Below, one piece after another: positions 54,313 to 63,378 of a DNA stretch of 64,000 nt. The stretch spans positions 434,001-498,000 of the forward strand of contig NZ_AUFJ01000010.1 in NCBI RefSeq assembly GCF_000426445.1, given 5' to 3'. How positions within the stretch are numbered: the stretch's first letter is position 1; every line of letters begins with the position of its first letter. Source of the stretch: Brevibacterium album DSM 18261 (GTDB lineage Bacteria > Actinomycetota > Actinomycetes > Actinomycetales > Brevibacteriaceae). A program made the position numbers and the translations under genes. The notes beneath the pieces were generated by a model. That model was not told the origin of the DNA. It worked only from the letters and a program-made list of their open reading frames with translations, and did no database searches.

Positions 54313-55784
54313 TCTTCTCCTCCGGGTTCCAGGGGCAGTCGCAGTCGGAAGGTGGCACCGGGGCTGGTGCTGGGAAGGCCTGCAGGGACGGGATCGACGG
54401 AGACCGTGCCGTGGTGGGCGCGCGCGATCGCGCTCACGATCGCGAGCCCGAGGCCCGCACCCAGATCCGGGTCGCCGCCGCGGCACCCGGACTGTGCGCC
54501 ATCGTCCCCCGCGCCGCTGCTGCCGCCTCGGGCGAAGCGCTGGAAGATGGCCTCGCGCTGGGACTCGGGCACCCCCGGCCCGGTGTCGCGCACCCAGAGC
54601 TCCGCCGCCGTCTCCGAGACATCGGCGCCGAAGGTGATGGCATCGCCGGGGGACGTGTGCCGCACGGCGTTGTCGGCCAGCTGGAGGAGCGCCTGGGTGA
54701 GGCGCTGGGGGTCCGCGCACAGCGTCCGGGGCTCGGTGTCCTGGACCCGCCATTCGCGGTCGGCCAGACCCGTGGCCTTGGCGCCGATCTCGGCGAGCAG
54801 GACGGCCAGGTCCACGGTCTCCGTGCGCAGGAAGTCGGGGCGGCGGGCCTTCGCGAGCACCAGCAGGTCGTCGACGAGCCGGGACATCCGGGCGATCTCG
54901 TCGAGGAGGAGGGCCCGCGTCTCCTCGACGTCGTCCACGTCTGCCGGGTCGAGCACCTCGAGGTGGCCGCGCAGCACCGTGAGCGGCGTGCGGAGCTCGT
55001 GTCCGGCGTCGTCGAGAAACTGCCGCTGGGTCTCGAAGGCGGCCTCGAGCCGGTCGAGCATCTCGTTGAACGTGCGCACGAGCTCGGCCAGGTCGTCGCT
55101 GCCGCTCGCCTCCAGCCTGCGGTCGAGCCGTCCGCCGGTGATGGACTGGGCGGTGGTGCGCAGCTCTCTCACCGGCTGCAGCAGCCGCTGGGCGATGAAG
55201 GAGGCCGAGGCCGTGACGAGGACCGTGGCGATGACGGCCGAGAGCGCATAGGTGCCCATGAGCGCGGCCAGCCCCCGGCGTGTGCCGGAGACGTCGTGCA
55301 CGACCACGAAGGCCGCCCGGCTCTGATCCTCCGTCAGCGGCTGGACAACGATCCGGTACTCGCTCCCCCCGATCGTCGCCGTCCGCGTGCCGCCCTCGAC
55401 CAGCATCGCCTCGACCGTGTCCGCGAACTCCGGGCTCTCGCGCAGCTGGGGATCCGCTCTGCCCTGGTAGACCACGGTGCCGGTGGTGAGGAAGCCGAAG
55501 AGGGTCTCCGCGGCGGCCGGCTCGTTCCGCTGGAGGAAGAGCCGGAGCAGGCGGTCCACGGATTCGAAGGGCGCGCCGGTCTCGGGATCGACTCCGGACT
55601 CGGCCAGGGCGCGGAACTCCACGATCTCCTGCCTGAGCTCGTCGCTGATCCGCCGCTCGAGGGCTGCCGACTCGACCGTATAGAGGACGACGCCCACGAG
55701 GCACAGCACGGCCACCGTCACGAGCGTGACACCGGCGGTGATGCGCTGGCCGACGGAGAACCGGGGACGACGCCGCTCAGTCAT
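54309..55784 (-). CDS. Sensor histidine kinase
   Basis: 491 residues. TM1 about 15–37, extracytoplasmic sensor of ~130 residues, TM2 about 172–198, HAMP (LLQPVRELRTTAQSITGGRLDRRL), HisKA with phosphorylated H262 in DDAGHELRTPLTVL, and an ATPase domain with LADNAVRHTSPGD, DTGPGVP and GAGLGLAIV. The start ATG at 55784 lies inside the end of the upstream acidic-protein gene (8-bp overlap). Several more in-frame ATGs exist just upstream because the other frame's GAT/GAC run reads as repeated Met-Thr here. Confidence 0.92.
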   Translation of the reverse strand: MTERRRPRFSVGQRITAGVTLVTVAVLCLVGVVLYTVESAALERRISDELRQEIVEFRALAESGVDPETGAPFESVDRLLRLFLQRNEPAAAETLFGFLTTGTVVYQGRADPQLRESPEFADTVEAMLVEGGTRTATIGGSEYRIVVQPLTEDQSRAAFVVVHDVSGTRRGLAALMGTYALSAVIATVLVTASASFIAQRLLQPVRELRTTAQSITGGRLDRRLEASGSDDLAELVRTFNEMLDRLEAAFETQRQFLDDAGHELRTPLTVLRGHLEVLDPADVDDVEETRALLLDEIARMSRLVDDLLVLAKARRPDFLRTETVDLAVLLAEIGAKATGLADREWRVQDTEPRTLCADPQRLTQALLQLADNAVRHTSPGDAITFGADVSETAAELWVRDTGPGVPESQREAIFQRFARGGSSGAGDDGAQSGCRGGDPDLGAGLGLAIVSAIARAHHGTVSVDPVPAGLPSTSPGATFRLRLPLEPGGEE

Positions 55785-56142
55785 CGTCTTCGTCATCGTC
55801 TTCATCGTCGCCGTCATCGTCATCGTCATCATCGCCGGTGCCGGACCCGCCGCCTCCACCGCGGGAACCGGCCGGGCGGTCATCGTCGTCATCGTCGAGC
55901 TCGTAGAGCTCGGGGGGTGCGGGGACGAACCGTCCCTCGTCCCCGCCGCCCTCGGTGGGCGCTCCCTCCGCCGGTGTCTCCGAAGGCTCGCCGGAGGCGG
56001 CCGGTGCCGGGGATATCTCGATGGGGCTGAGGTCCGGAGAGGCACCGGAGCCGCTGCCGGAGAGGCGGACGACGAGCAGAGCCCCTACACCCAGCACCAG
56101 GAGTGCCGCGAGGAGGGTGATCGTCGTGCTGAGCCGGGACAT
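55777..56142 (-). CDS. Membrane-anchored protein with poly-aspartate tail
   Basis: 121 residues. N-terminal signal-anchor (TTITLLAALLVLGVGALLVVRL), a Pro/Ala/Glu/Ser-rich linker, the segment GRFVPAPPELYELDDDDDD, and a C-terminal tail alternating Gly and long Asp/Glu runs. The tail is therefore extracytoplasmic and could bind cations. It is first in the operon with the histidine kinase and response regulator, overlapping the kinase start. No catalytic motif. A GTG at 56169 is an alternative start without a ribosome binding site. Confidence 0.72.
   Translation of the reverse strand: MSRLSTTITLLAALLVLGVGALLVVRLSGSGSGASPDLSPIEISPAPAASGEPSETPAEGAPTEGGGDEGRFVPAPPELYELDDDDDDRPAGSRGGGGGSGTGDDDDDDDGDDEDDDEDDD
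55780..55840. repeat. GTC/ATC triplet tract encoding the acidic tail
   Basis: Imperfect microsatellite of trinucleotides (GTC and ATC on the plus strand), crossing the end of the acidic-protein gene and the start of the kinase gene. Triplet slippage would lengthen or shorten the Asp run without a frameshift. Confidence 0.6.
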
Positions 56143-56251
56143 GCTCTCACAGTGCCCTACCGCCCTCACCGATGTCGACGTGAGGAGGTGAGATTCTTCT
56201 TAGGCGGGACGGCACACCTCGGTCGACACCCCCGAAGACTCGGGATGCGCA

Positions 56252-56287
56252 AAGGCCCTGACCGGCATTTCTGCTGATCAGGGCCTT
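56252..56287 (-). terminator. Terminator after initiator tRNA
   Basis: 10-bp stem AAGGCCCTGA / TCAGGGCCTT around a 16-base loop; on the minus strand the stem end runs into TTT. Eight bases after the tRNA CCA sequence. Confidence 0.75.
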
Positions 56288-56295
56288 CTCATTGG

Positions 56296-56369
56296 TGGCG
56301 GGGGGAGGATTTGAACCTCCGACCTCCGGGTTATGAGCCCGGCGAGCTACCGAACTGCTCCACCCCGCG
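56296..56369 (-). tRNA. Initiator tRNA-fMet, anticodon CAT
   Basis: Cloverleaf on the minus strand: acceptor CGCGGGG with CCCCGCC, so the 1–72 position is unpaired (C·C) as expected of an initiator; anticodon stem CCGGG/CCCGG with the three G-C pairs characteristic of initiators, loop CTCATAA; T-loop TTCAAAT; discriminator A, and CCA encoded at 56293–56295. Confidence 0.95.
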
Positions 56370-56604
56370 GCGATGTCCCCAACACTACGCGCCCGGAAGG
56401 TGAACGGACAAATCGAGCGGGAGTGATCCCCGACACCCGCCGTTCACCGAACCGCCCGCCTAGCCGGCTCCCGGGTCGCTCCATGCACCCTCCTCCGATC
56501 ACTCCTCCCCGCCGCAATCGCGGTGGCGGCTGGGAGAAGCGACCGGACAGCACACGGGGCCCGGGGCTGCTGCAGCAGCCCCGGGCCCCCGGGTCGGTGC
56601 CGGA
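56370..56604. other. Region between initiator tRNA and the UPF0182 gene
   Basis: 235 bp without a supported gene. It should hold the tRNA promoter on the minus strand; I could not pick clear boxes. The distal part is the UPF0182 terminator. Confidence 0.4.
56556..56589 (-). terminator. Terminator after the UPF0182 gene
   Basis: Perfect 34-base palindrome of 17-bp arms (56556–56572 and 56573–56589), nearly all G and C, starting 15 bases after the stop codon. No U-tract. Confidence 0.8.
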
Positions 56605-59600
56605 TCAGCCCTCGGCGGGCGGCGCCTCGGCGCCTGCGCCCTCCTCGGCGGGATCGGCAGCCTCGGCCGGATCGACGCCCTCGGCCTCGAGCGCGTCCTC
56701 GAGCGCCTGCCGCAGCCGCTCCTGCGCCTCGCCGTACGCGGCGAAGTCGCCGTTGCTGAGCGCCTCATCGGCCTCGGTCATCGCGTCCTGCGCGCGGTCG
56801 AGCGCATCCTGGAGACCGGGAGCCTCGTCTCCACCGCCCGAGTCGCCGCCGGTGCCGCCGGCGCCGCCGGACTCACCGGACTCCGAGCCGTCGGCCGCAT
56901 CGGAATCACCGGCCGCCGCACCGGAGTCGCCGCCGAACACCTGGTCGAGCGCCTCGTCGAGCGTCGGCGCGAAGCCGATCTGCTCGCCGAAGGCCACGAG
57001 CACGCGCTGCAGCACCGGGTAGGAGGTCTCACCCGCGGAGCGGACGTAGACCGGCTGGATGTAGAGCAGGCCGCCGGCGACCGGCAGAGTGAGCAGGTTG
57101 CCGTTCTCCACCTGCGACTCACCCTGGCGCAGCAGGTTGAGGCTCGTCTGGATCTCCGGCTCCGTGTTGAAGTTGTTCTGCGCCTGACCGGGTCCGGGGA
57201 ACGTGGTGTTCCTCGGCAGCTGCAGGAGCCGCAGCCGTCCGTACTCCTCGCTGATCTCCCCCGGTGTCGAACCCGCATCCGCAGTGGCGGCCAGGAAGCC
57301 CGTGAGGTTGTTCCTCGTCTGCCCCTCCGTCGGACGGGGGATGAACGAGGAGGTCAGCGAGAACGCCGGCTCCTCCTGCTCCGGCATCTGCAGGGTGAGG
57401 AAGTAGGGCGGCTGGACCGCTCCGGACTCCTGGTCCCGGGTGGGATCGACAGGCAGGGTCCAGAAGTCCTGCCCCGAGTAGTACTCGCTCGCATTGGAGA
57501 CGTGGTACTGGGTGAGCAGCGAACGCTGCACCTTGAACAGGTCCTCGGGATAGCGGACGTGGCTCATCAGCTCGCTGGACATCTCCGAGGACGGCTGGAC
57601 GAGGTCCGGGAAGACCTTCATCCACGCCTGCAGCACGGGGTCCTCGGCGTCCCACTCGTAGAAGTCGACCGCACCGTCATAGGCATCCACCGTGATCTTC
57701 ACGGAGTTGCGGATGTAGTTGACCTGCTGGTCGGGCAGCGTCGCGACCGCATTCGTGGCTTGCGTGTTCGCATCGCTCGTCGCCTCCTGCAGGACCGAGG
57801 GACGCGAGTACGGGTACTGGTTGGACGTCGTGTAGCCGTCGAGGATCCACTTGATCCGCCCGTCGATCACGGCCGGGTAGGGATCGCCGTCGACCTCCAG
57901 GAACGGCGCGAGCTTCTGCACGCGCTCCCGCGGGGTCCGGTCGTAGAGGATCTGCGACTCCTCGTTCACCGTGTCCGCGAGGACGATCTGCTCGTCCTGG
58001 AACTTGATCGCGTACAGCAGCCGGTGGAAGAGGTCCCCCACCCTGGGGCCCGCATCGCCGGTGAAGGTGTAGTTGACCTGGCCCGAGCCCTCGTCCTCGT
58101 CCGCCGGGTAGTCGAGCTCGATGGGATCGGCCCCCTCGGGCGCTCCGACGATCGAGTACTGGGTCGAGCGCTCCCCGAAGTAGACGCGGGGCTCGTAGTC
58201 GGACTGCTCGGTGAGCAGACCCGAGGCGGGGATGTTGTCCTCGAAGAAGACCGGCTCGCCGTCGCCGCCCTGACGGCTGCCGTAGGCGGCCACCGCGCCG
58301 ATGCCGTGCGTGTAGACCGTCGCCTGGTTGACCCAGGTGCTGTCGGCCAGCGCATCCGGGTTGAGCTCGCGCAGCGCGATGACCGTGTCCTCGACCTCGC
58401 CGTCGATCTCGTAGCGGTCGACGTCCAGCTGCTCGGGGAACGCGTAGTACGAACGGCTCTGCTGGAGCTGGCGGAACGTGTCCGAGACGAGGCTGGGGTC
58501 GAGCAGGCGCACACTCGCCGCGGTCACCGCATCCTGCCGGAGCGCGCCGGCCTCGCCGTCCGTGTTCGGGGTGTAGGGGATCACCTCGACATCGTCGATC
58601 CCGTAGGCGTCGCGGGTCGCCTCGAGGTGCCGGTTGATGTAGTCCGCCTCAAGGCTCTGCTGGGACGGATTCACCTGGAACTGCTGCACCGCGGCCGGGA
58701 AGCCGAGGACGGCCACACCGCCCAGCACGACGAGCATGCCGAGGGAGATCGCGGTGAGACGGAAGGTGCGGAAGTACGCGGTGGAGAACACGAGGGCCGC
58801 CACGATCGCCGCCGCGACCGCGACGATGAGGATCGCCGGCAGGGCCGCATGCACATCGGCATACGTCGCACCCGTGACGAGGCCGGTGTCGTCCGTGAGC
58901 TTCGTGTAGCGCCACAGGAACAGGCGGACGGCCTGGATGAGCACCAGCACGGCGAGCGCGGTGGCGAGCTGCCGCCGCGCGGCCCGGCTGATCTCGAAGC
59001 CGCGGGTCTCGAGGGGGCGCACTCCGCCGAACAGGTAGTGCGCGACGATGCCCGCGATGGCGCACAGCAGCGCGACCATCCCGAGGTAACCGGCCAGCAC
59101 GCTGACCATGGGCAGCTGGAAGACGTAGAAGGAGAGGTCGTGCTGGTACTGCGCGTCCTCACGGCCGAACGGCACGGAATTCACGAACAGCAGCGCGCTC
59201 TGCCACGAGGCGCTCAGCGCGAGGCCGCCCAGCAGGCCCACGACCGCGGGGATCGCGAAGGTGAAGGTCCGGCGCAGCGGCTCCACCGCCTCGCGGTACC
59301 GGTTGAGGTTCTCCTCGCGCGGAGTGGTCGGCACCGTCTCGGGCCGGGTCCGGTGCGCCGCCGAGAGCATGTACCACAGCGGCAGGGCCATGAGCACGAA
59401 GCCGGCCGCGAACAGCGCGCCCTTGACCAGCCACTCCGTCGTGAAGACGGAGAGGCGGTCGAGCTGGCTGAACCACAGCACCTCGGTGTAGATCTGCGCG
59501 AACACCACGAACAGGCCCACGAGGACCAGCACGGCGACGATGGTCAGGAACAGGGGCGACGGCCGTCTGCGGCCGCCGCTCCCCGATGGTGGTGCGGTGG

Positions 59601-59619
59601 GTCTGGCTGAAAAGCTCAC
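56605..59619 (-). CDS. UPF0182 family integral membrane protein
   Basis: 1004 residues. Seven predicted transmembrane helices in the first ~330 residues (e.g. PLFLTIVAVLVLVGLFVVFAQIY, ALFAAGFVLMALPLWYMLSA), then a large extracytoplasmic domain with the family-typical VNPSQQSLEADYINRHLEATRDAYGID and TYTHGIGAVAAYGS-like segments, ending in an acidic Gly/Asp/Glu tail. Widespread in actinobacteria; function not established. Next to the PDZ/Lon protease gene as in mycobacteria (Rv3193c–Rv3194c, from memory). Confidence 0.93.
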   Translation of the reverse strand: MSFSARPTAPPSGSGGRRRPSPLFLTIVAVLVLVGLFVVFAQIYTEVLWFSQLDRLSVFTTEWLVKGALFAAGFVLMALPLWYMLSAAHRTRPETVPTTPREENLNRYREAVEPLRRTFTFAIPAVVGLLGGLALSASWQSALLFVNSVPFGREDAQYQHDLSFYVFQLPMVSVLAGYLGMVALLCAIAGIVAHYLFGGVRPLETRGFEISRAARRQLATALAVLVLIQAVRLFLWRYTKLTDDTGLVTGATYADVHAALPAILIVAVAAAIVAALVFSTAYFRTFRLTAISLGMLVVLGGVAVLGFPAAVQQFQVNPSQQSLEADYINRHLEATRDAYGIDDVEVIPYTPNTDGEAGALRQDAVTAASVRLLDPSLVSDTFRQLQQSRSYYAFPEQLDVDRYEIDGEVEDTVIALRELNPDALADSTWVNQATVYTHGIGAVAAYGSRQGGDGEPVFFEDNIPASGLLTEQSDYEPRVYFGERSTQYSIVGAPEGADPIELDYPADEDEGSGQVNYTFTGDAGPRVGDLFHRLLYAIKFQDEQIVLADTVNEESQILYDRTPRERVQKLAPFLEVDGDPYPAVIDGRIKWILDGYTTSNQYPYSRPSVLQEATSDANTQATNAVATLPDQQVNYIRNSVKITVDAYDGAVDFYEWDAEDPVLQAWMKVFPDLVQPSSEMSSELMSHVRYPEDLFKVQRSLLTQYHVSNASEYYSGQDFWTLPVDPTRDQESGAVQPPYFLTLQMPEQEEPAFSLTSSFIPRPTEGQTRNNLTGFLAATADAGSTPGEISEEYGRLRLLQLPRNTTFPGPGQAQNNFNTEPEIQTSLNLLRQGESQVENGNLLTLPVAGGLLYIQPVYVRSAGETSYPVLQRVLVAFGEQIGFAPTLDEALDQVFGGDSGAAAGDSDAADGSESGESGGAGGTGGDSGGGDEAPGLQDALDRAQDAMTEADEALSNGDFAAYGEAQERLRQALEDALEAEGVDPAEAADPAEEGAGAEAPPAEG

Positions 59620-59760
59620 AGTCGCCCTTCCTTCTCGTCAGTATCGCGGGCCCGCGGTCCCCCGCCTGCCCGTATGTGTCTGCGGACGCTCGTCCGCAAC
59701 CGTTGTGGTCTGCGGCTCGCACCGCAGCTGTGCCCCCGGAAGGGGAGCACCGGCCGGCTC

Positions 59761-60891
59761 CTACGCCGGGGAGGGCTCGCAGGAGGGCAGCGCTCCGGTC
59801 TCCCCCGCGGCGATGTCCTCGACGGCGGTGCGCGCCTGGTGCAGGTCGTCGATCCGCACCACCGTCATCCGCTCGGCGCCGGGAGCCTCCATCACCTCCG
59901 CGCAGTTGCCCGCCGGGGACAGGAAGAACTCCGCCCCCGAGGCCGCTGCGGCCACGACCTTCTGCCTCGCCCCGCCGATCGGAGCGACGGCGCCGGCGGC
60001 GTCGATGGCCCCGGTGCCTGCGATCGGCTCGCCGCCTGTGAGGTTGCCCTCCGTGAGCTTGTCGATGATCGTGAGGGCGAAGATCGTCCCTGCCGATGGC
60101 CCGCCGATGCCCTCCACCGTGAAGTCCACCTCGAACGGGAAGGAGTAGGCCAGGCCCATCACCACGCCGATCGCCGGCTCGCCCCCGGAGGAGTCCGGCT
60201 CGACCTCGACCTCGGCGGTCTCACCGGCGCGGTCGACCGTGAGGATCAGCGGCCCCTCGGCCGAGACCACGGCCTCGCGCACGGCGGCCATGCCCTCGGC
60301 CGAGCCCTCGACGGGCGCACCGTCCACGCTCAGGAGCAGATCACCGGGCTCGAGGATCCCCTCCGCGGCTGCGCCCTCGGCGACCTCGCTCACGCCCACG
60401 ACGGTGTCGAAGGAGATCCCGAGCTCCGTGAGCGCGGCCGCGGTCGCCTCGTCCTGCGAGGAGGTCATGTCCGCGGTGTTCCGGTCCGCGACCTGCTCCC
60501 GGGTGGTCTCGAGCGGATAGAAGGCCTCGGTGGGGACGACCGTCTCCGCGCCCTTCACGAGCGACTGCAGCGCATTCGAAGCGTAGACGCTGCGGCCCGG
60601 TCCGCCCGCCACGGCGACGGTGAGCATGTCCAGCTGACCCTGCGCCTCGTAGGTCTCCGTCCCGGAGATCGCGATGAGCTCCTGGCCCTCATAGGGCTCG
60701 AGCGTGTTCACGACGGGGCCGGGCATCTGCAGCAGATACGGCACGGGGATGAGGGCGGCCGCGAACACGAGGGCGTAGAGCAGGATCGAGGACACCCCTG
60801 CGGCGGTGGGGCGACGGCGACGGTGCGCGCCGGACTGCCCGGGAGCGGGATCGGCTGATGGCCGTTCCGCTGCGGGCGGAGTGCTGCTCAC
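59761..60891 (-). CDS. Membrane-anchored PDZ/Lon-like serine protease (YlbL type)
   Basis: 376 residues. One N-terminal transmembrane helix (SSILLYALVFAAALIPVPYLL), a PDZ domain (SEVAEGAAAEGILEPGDLLLSVDGAPV), and a C-terminal Lon protease domain with the Ser-Lys dyad: S266 in GGPSAGTIFAL and K311 in GGARQKVVAA. The active site faces outside. GTG start at 60891 is chosen for GGGAGG upstream; an in-frame GTG ten codons earlier has no such signal. Known members act in envelope quality control or secretion stress. Confidence 0.9.
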   Translation of the reverse strand: MSSTPPAAERPSADPAPGQSGAHRRRRPTAAGVSSILLYALVFAAALIPVPYLLQMPGPVVNTLEPYEGQELIAISGTETYEAQGQLDMLTVAVAGGPGRSVYASNALQSLVKGAETVVPTEAFYPLETTREQVADRNTADMTSSQDEATAAALTELGISFDTVVGVSEVAEGAAAEGILEPGDLLLSVDGAPVEGSAEGMAAVREAVVSAEGPLILTVDRAGETAEVEVEPDSSGGEPAIGVVMGLAYSFPFEVDFTVEGIGGPSAGTIFALTIIDKLTEGNLTGGEPIAGTGAIDAAGAVAPIGGARQKVVAAAASGAEFFLSPAGNCAEVMEAPGAERMTVVRIDDLHQARTAVEDIAAGETGALPSCEPSPA

Positions 60892-61069
60892 CGGCCTCGA
60901 CCTCCCAGTCGCCTGTCTCACGTCCGGTCCAGTCTAGTGGCCGCGGCACCGCGGCGGGAAATCAGCGTCGACCGTGCGGATCAGCTCTGAGCGGACAGGA
61001 ACCAGGAAGGAAGTCCTCGGGTGCAGACGTTACGCTGACAGCACTGGCACCGGAGGAGCGAGGGACACG

Positions 61070-62590
61070 ATGAGCGACAGGAACGACGACCGTAAGCCCG
61101 GCGAGGACGACGAGAGCGGCCGCAATCCGTTCGAGCAGATGTTCGGCATGATGTTCGGTCAGGGCGGCCAGGCCATCCCTCCCGGCCAGGGCGGCCAGGG
61201 CGGGGGCATGCCCTTCGACCCCGCGATGCTGCAGCAGATCATGGGCCAGGTGCAGTCCATGATGAGCGGCGGCGATCCCACCCGCGCCGCGCAGCAGGTG
61301 ATCGAACGCTCCGTCCCCTCCCCCGATCCCGCGGTGACCCCGGAGACCGAGCGCAACGCCGCCGATGCGTTCCGGCTCGCCGAGCTGTGGCTCGAGCGCG
61401 TCATCGCGGCCGAGCCGCGCATCGCGGGCCCGAGCGCCCTCAACCGCACCGGCTGGGCGAAGGGCTCCCTCGCCGAGTGGTCGAGGCTGGCCGAGCCCAT
61501 CGCCGCGAACATGTCCGATTCCGTCCTCGAGGGCCTCAAGGAGCAGCTCCCGCCGGAGATGGCCCAGCTCATGGCCGGTGCCGGCCAGATGCTCAGCTCG
61601 ATGTCCTCGGCGATGTTCGCCTCGCAGATGGGCCAGGCGGTGGCCGCGCTGTCCGGCGCCGTGCTCACGGGCACGGAGTTCGGGCTCCCCCTCTTCGGCC
61701 GCACCCCCGTGCTCGTCGAGGCCAACCTCCCCGGGGCGGCCGCGGAGATGGACCTCGATCCCACGCAGCTGCGCATCTGGCTCGCCGCGCGCGAGCTCGC
61801 CCACCTGTGGCTGTTCGAGTCCGCGCCCTGGCTCCGGGGCCACCTCGAGACCGCACTCGCGAAGTACGCCTCCGAGGTCCGCATGGACATGGGCGCCGTC
61901 CAGGACGCGGCCCAGGGCATGGACCCCAGCGAACTCATGCGCATGGGCGACAAGCTCACGGAGAAGATGTTCTCCTCCGAGACCACTCCCGCGCAGCGCG
62001 AGGCGCTCGAGGCGCTCGAGAACCTCCTGTCCGTCATCGAGGGGTGGACCGATGTGGTCGTCCACGCCGCATGCGAGCAGCTGGAGCAGCGCGAGGAGAT
62101 CCGGGAGGCGCTGCGCACCCGTGCCGCCTCCGAGAGCGAGGCCGAGGCCGCGTTCGCCGCGCAGCTGGGCTTCTCGCTGCGCCCGCGCCGGGTCCGCGAC
62201 GCCGCCGCGCTCTTCTCCTTCCTCGAGCAGCACTCCGGCGCGGAGGCCCGCGACCGCGTGCTCTCCCACCCCGATCTGCTGCCCACGACCCAGGACCTCG
62301 ACGATCCCCTCGGCTACGAGGAGCGCAGGAGCGAGGCGTGGTCCTCCGAGTCCTCGCTCGACGAGGCGCTCGAGCGCATCCTCCGTGAGGCCGGTGAGGC
62401 CGGTGAGGCCGAGGGAGCCGATGGGCCCGGCGAAACGGTCGCAGGCGAGGAGGAGAGCTCTGGCGACACCGCGACCGAGGAGACGGGTTCCGCGGCATCC
62501 GATGCAGAGGCACCCGATGCAGAGGGGTCGGGCGCAGAGGGGCCGGACTCCGGGGAGTCGGACGGCGGCGGATCCCGGGACAGGCGCTGA
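61070..62590 (+). CDS. Zincin-like DUF2342 family protein
   Basis: 506 residues. The N-terminal Gly/Gln/Met-rich segment is followed by a helical core (LAELWLERVIAAEP, SALNRTGWAKGSLAEWSRLAEPIAANM) and ARELAHLWLFESAPWL, the family's counterpart of a zinc-metalloprotease helix. The exact HExxH is not present (RELAH instead). The C-terminal 100 residues are acidic low-complexity. Family proteins are labelled zinc-dependent metalloprotease or F420-biosynthesis associated, neither demonstrated. Divergent from the Lon-like protease gene. Confidence 0.82.
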   Translation: MSDRNDDRKPGEDDESGRNPFEQMFGMMFGQGGQAIPPGQGGQGGGMPFDPAMLQQIMGQVQSMMSGGDPTRAAQQVIERSVPSPDPAVTPETERNAADAFRLAELWLERVIAAEPRIAGPSALNRTGWAKGSLAEWSRLAEPIAANMSDSVLEGLKEQLPPEMAQLMAGAGQMLSSMSSAMFASQMGQAVAALSGAVLTGTEFGLPLFGRTPVLVEANLPGAAAEMDLDPTQLRIWLAARELAHLWLFESAPWLRGHLETALAKYASEVRMDMGAVQDAAQGMDPSELMRMGDKLTEKMFSSETTPAQREALEALENLLSVIEGWTDVVVHAACEQLEQREEIREALRTRAASESEAEAAFAAQLGFSLRPRRVRDAAALFSFLEQHSGAEARDRVLSHPDLLPTTQDLDDPLGYEERRSEAWSSESSLDEALERILREAGEAGEAEGADGPGETVAGEEESSGDTATEETGSAASDAEAPDAEGSGAEGPDSGESDGGGSRDRR

Positions 62591-62625
62591 ACTCCGGGCC
62601 GGGGCCTGGGCCCATACCCTCCCCC

Positions 62626-63291
62626 GTGGCGGCGGTGCGTGCAGCGGCAGAGGTGCGCGCAGCGCGCCTGCCGCAGGGGGCCTCGCGGACCGCACAGTTC
62701 GCGCGCACGCTCCGAGAGGCCTCCAGCGGGCTTCCGGAGGCGGACACCGCCCTGGCCCGCGCAGCCGCCCGCTCACTGCTCGGCGCAGACTGCGAAGACC
62801 CCGCTGAGGGCAGGGGACGCGCTGACAGCGCAGGCCGCTGGCACCCGGGACGCGAGGACGGCCCGCGCCACCTCACCGTGAGCTGTCTCGCGGTCTCCCC
62901 CGATCTGTCCGCACTCGTCCTGGTGGACCACCCCGGCTCGGGCCAGCTCCGGCAGCCCGGGGGTCACATCGAGAACGGCGATGCCGATCTGCGCGGCGCC
63001 GCCCTGCGCGAACTCGCCGAGGAGTGCGGGGCCCAGGCCGCCGCCTCGGCCGAGGTGCCTCCCGTCCCGCTCGCGGTGCGCGTCTTCCGGGTGGGCACGC
63101 AGCGCTGCGCGGAGCACCTCGATGTGCTCTATGCGGCGGTGCTGCCGGAGTCCGCTCCCCTGGCGGGCGAAGGGCGCGCTGTCCGCGTGCGCGCCTCGCA
63201 GCTGCCTGCGCGCACCGCCCCCGATCTCCTCACCGGGGCGGAGGCTCTGCTCCGGCGACTGCGCACACTCCGCGCCCCATCCATCGAGTGA
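62626..63291 (+). CDS. NUDIX hydrolase
   Basis: 221 residues. NUDIX box GGHIENGDADLRGAALRELAEECGAQ, with an Asp where the first Glu is usual and one extra residue, but the REL-x-EE-x-G core is intact. Preceded by VLVDHPGSGQLRQP, typical for the strand before the box. The substrate, a nucleoside diphosphate derivative, cannot be assigned. GTG start without a ribosome binding site; TACCCT ends five bases upstream, so it may be leaderless. Confidence 0.85.
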   Translation: MAAVRAAAEVRAARLPQGASRTAQFARTLREASSGLPEADTALARAAARSLLGADCEDPAEGRGRADSAGRWHPGREDGPRHLTVSCLAVSPDLSALVLVDHPGSGQLRQPGGHIENGDADLRGAALRELAEECGAQAAASAEVPPVPLAVRVFRVGTQRCAEHLDVLYAAVLPESAPLAGEGRAVRVRASQLPARTAPDLLTGAEALLRRLRTLRAPSIE

Positions 63292-63340
63292 GCGGTTCCG
63301 GTCGGTTTTCCACCCTCACACCGACAGGAACCGCTCACTC
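63286..63340. terminator. Terminator overlapping the NUDIX stop codon
   Basis: 14-bp arms GAGTGAGCGGTTCC (63286–63299) and complement (63327–63340), continued inward by GTCGG/CCGAC after one mismatch, 15-base loop. The left arm contains the stop codon. Lies between two convergent genes. Confidence 0.8.
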
Positions 63341-63378
63341 GGGTCTGCGCTGCACGGGGCCGCGCTCAGACTCCGCGC

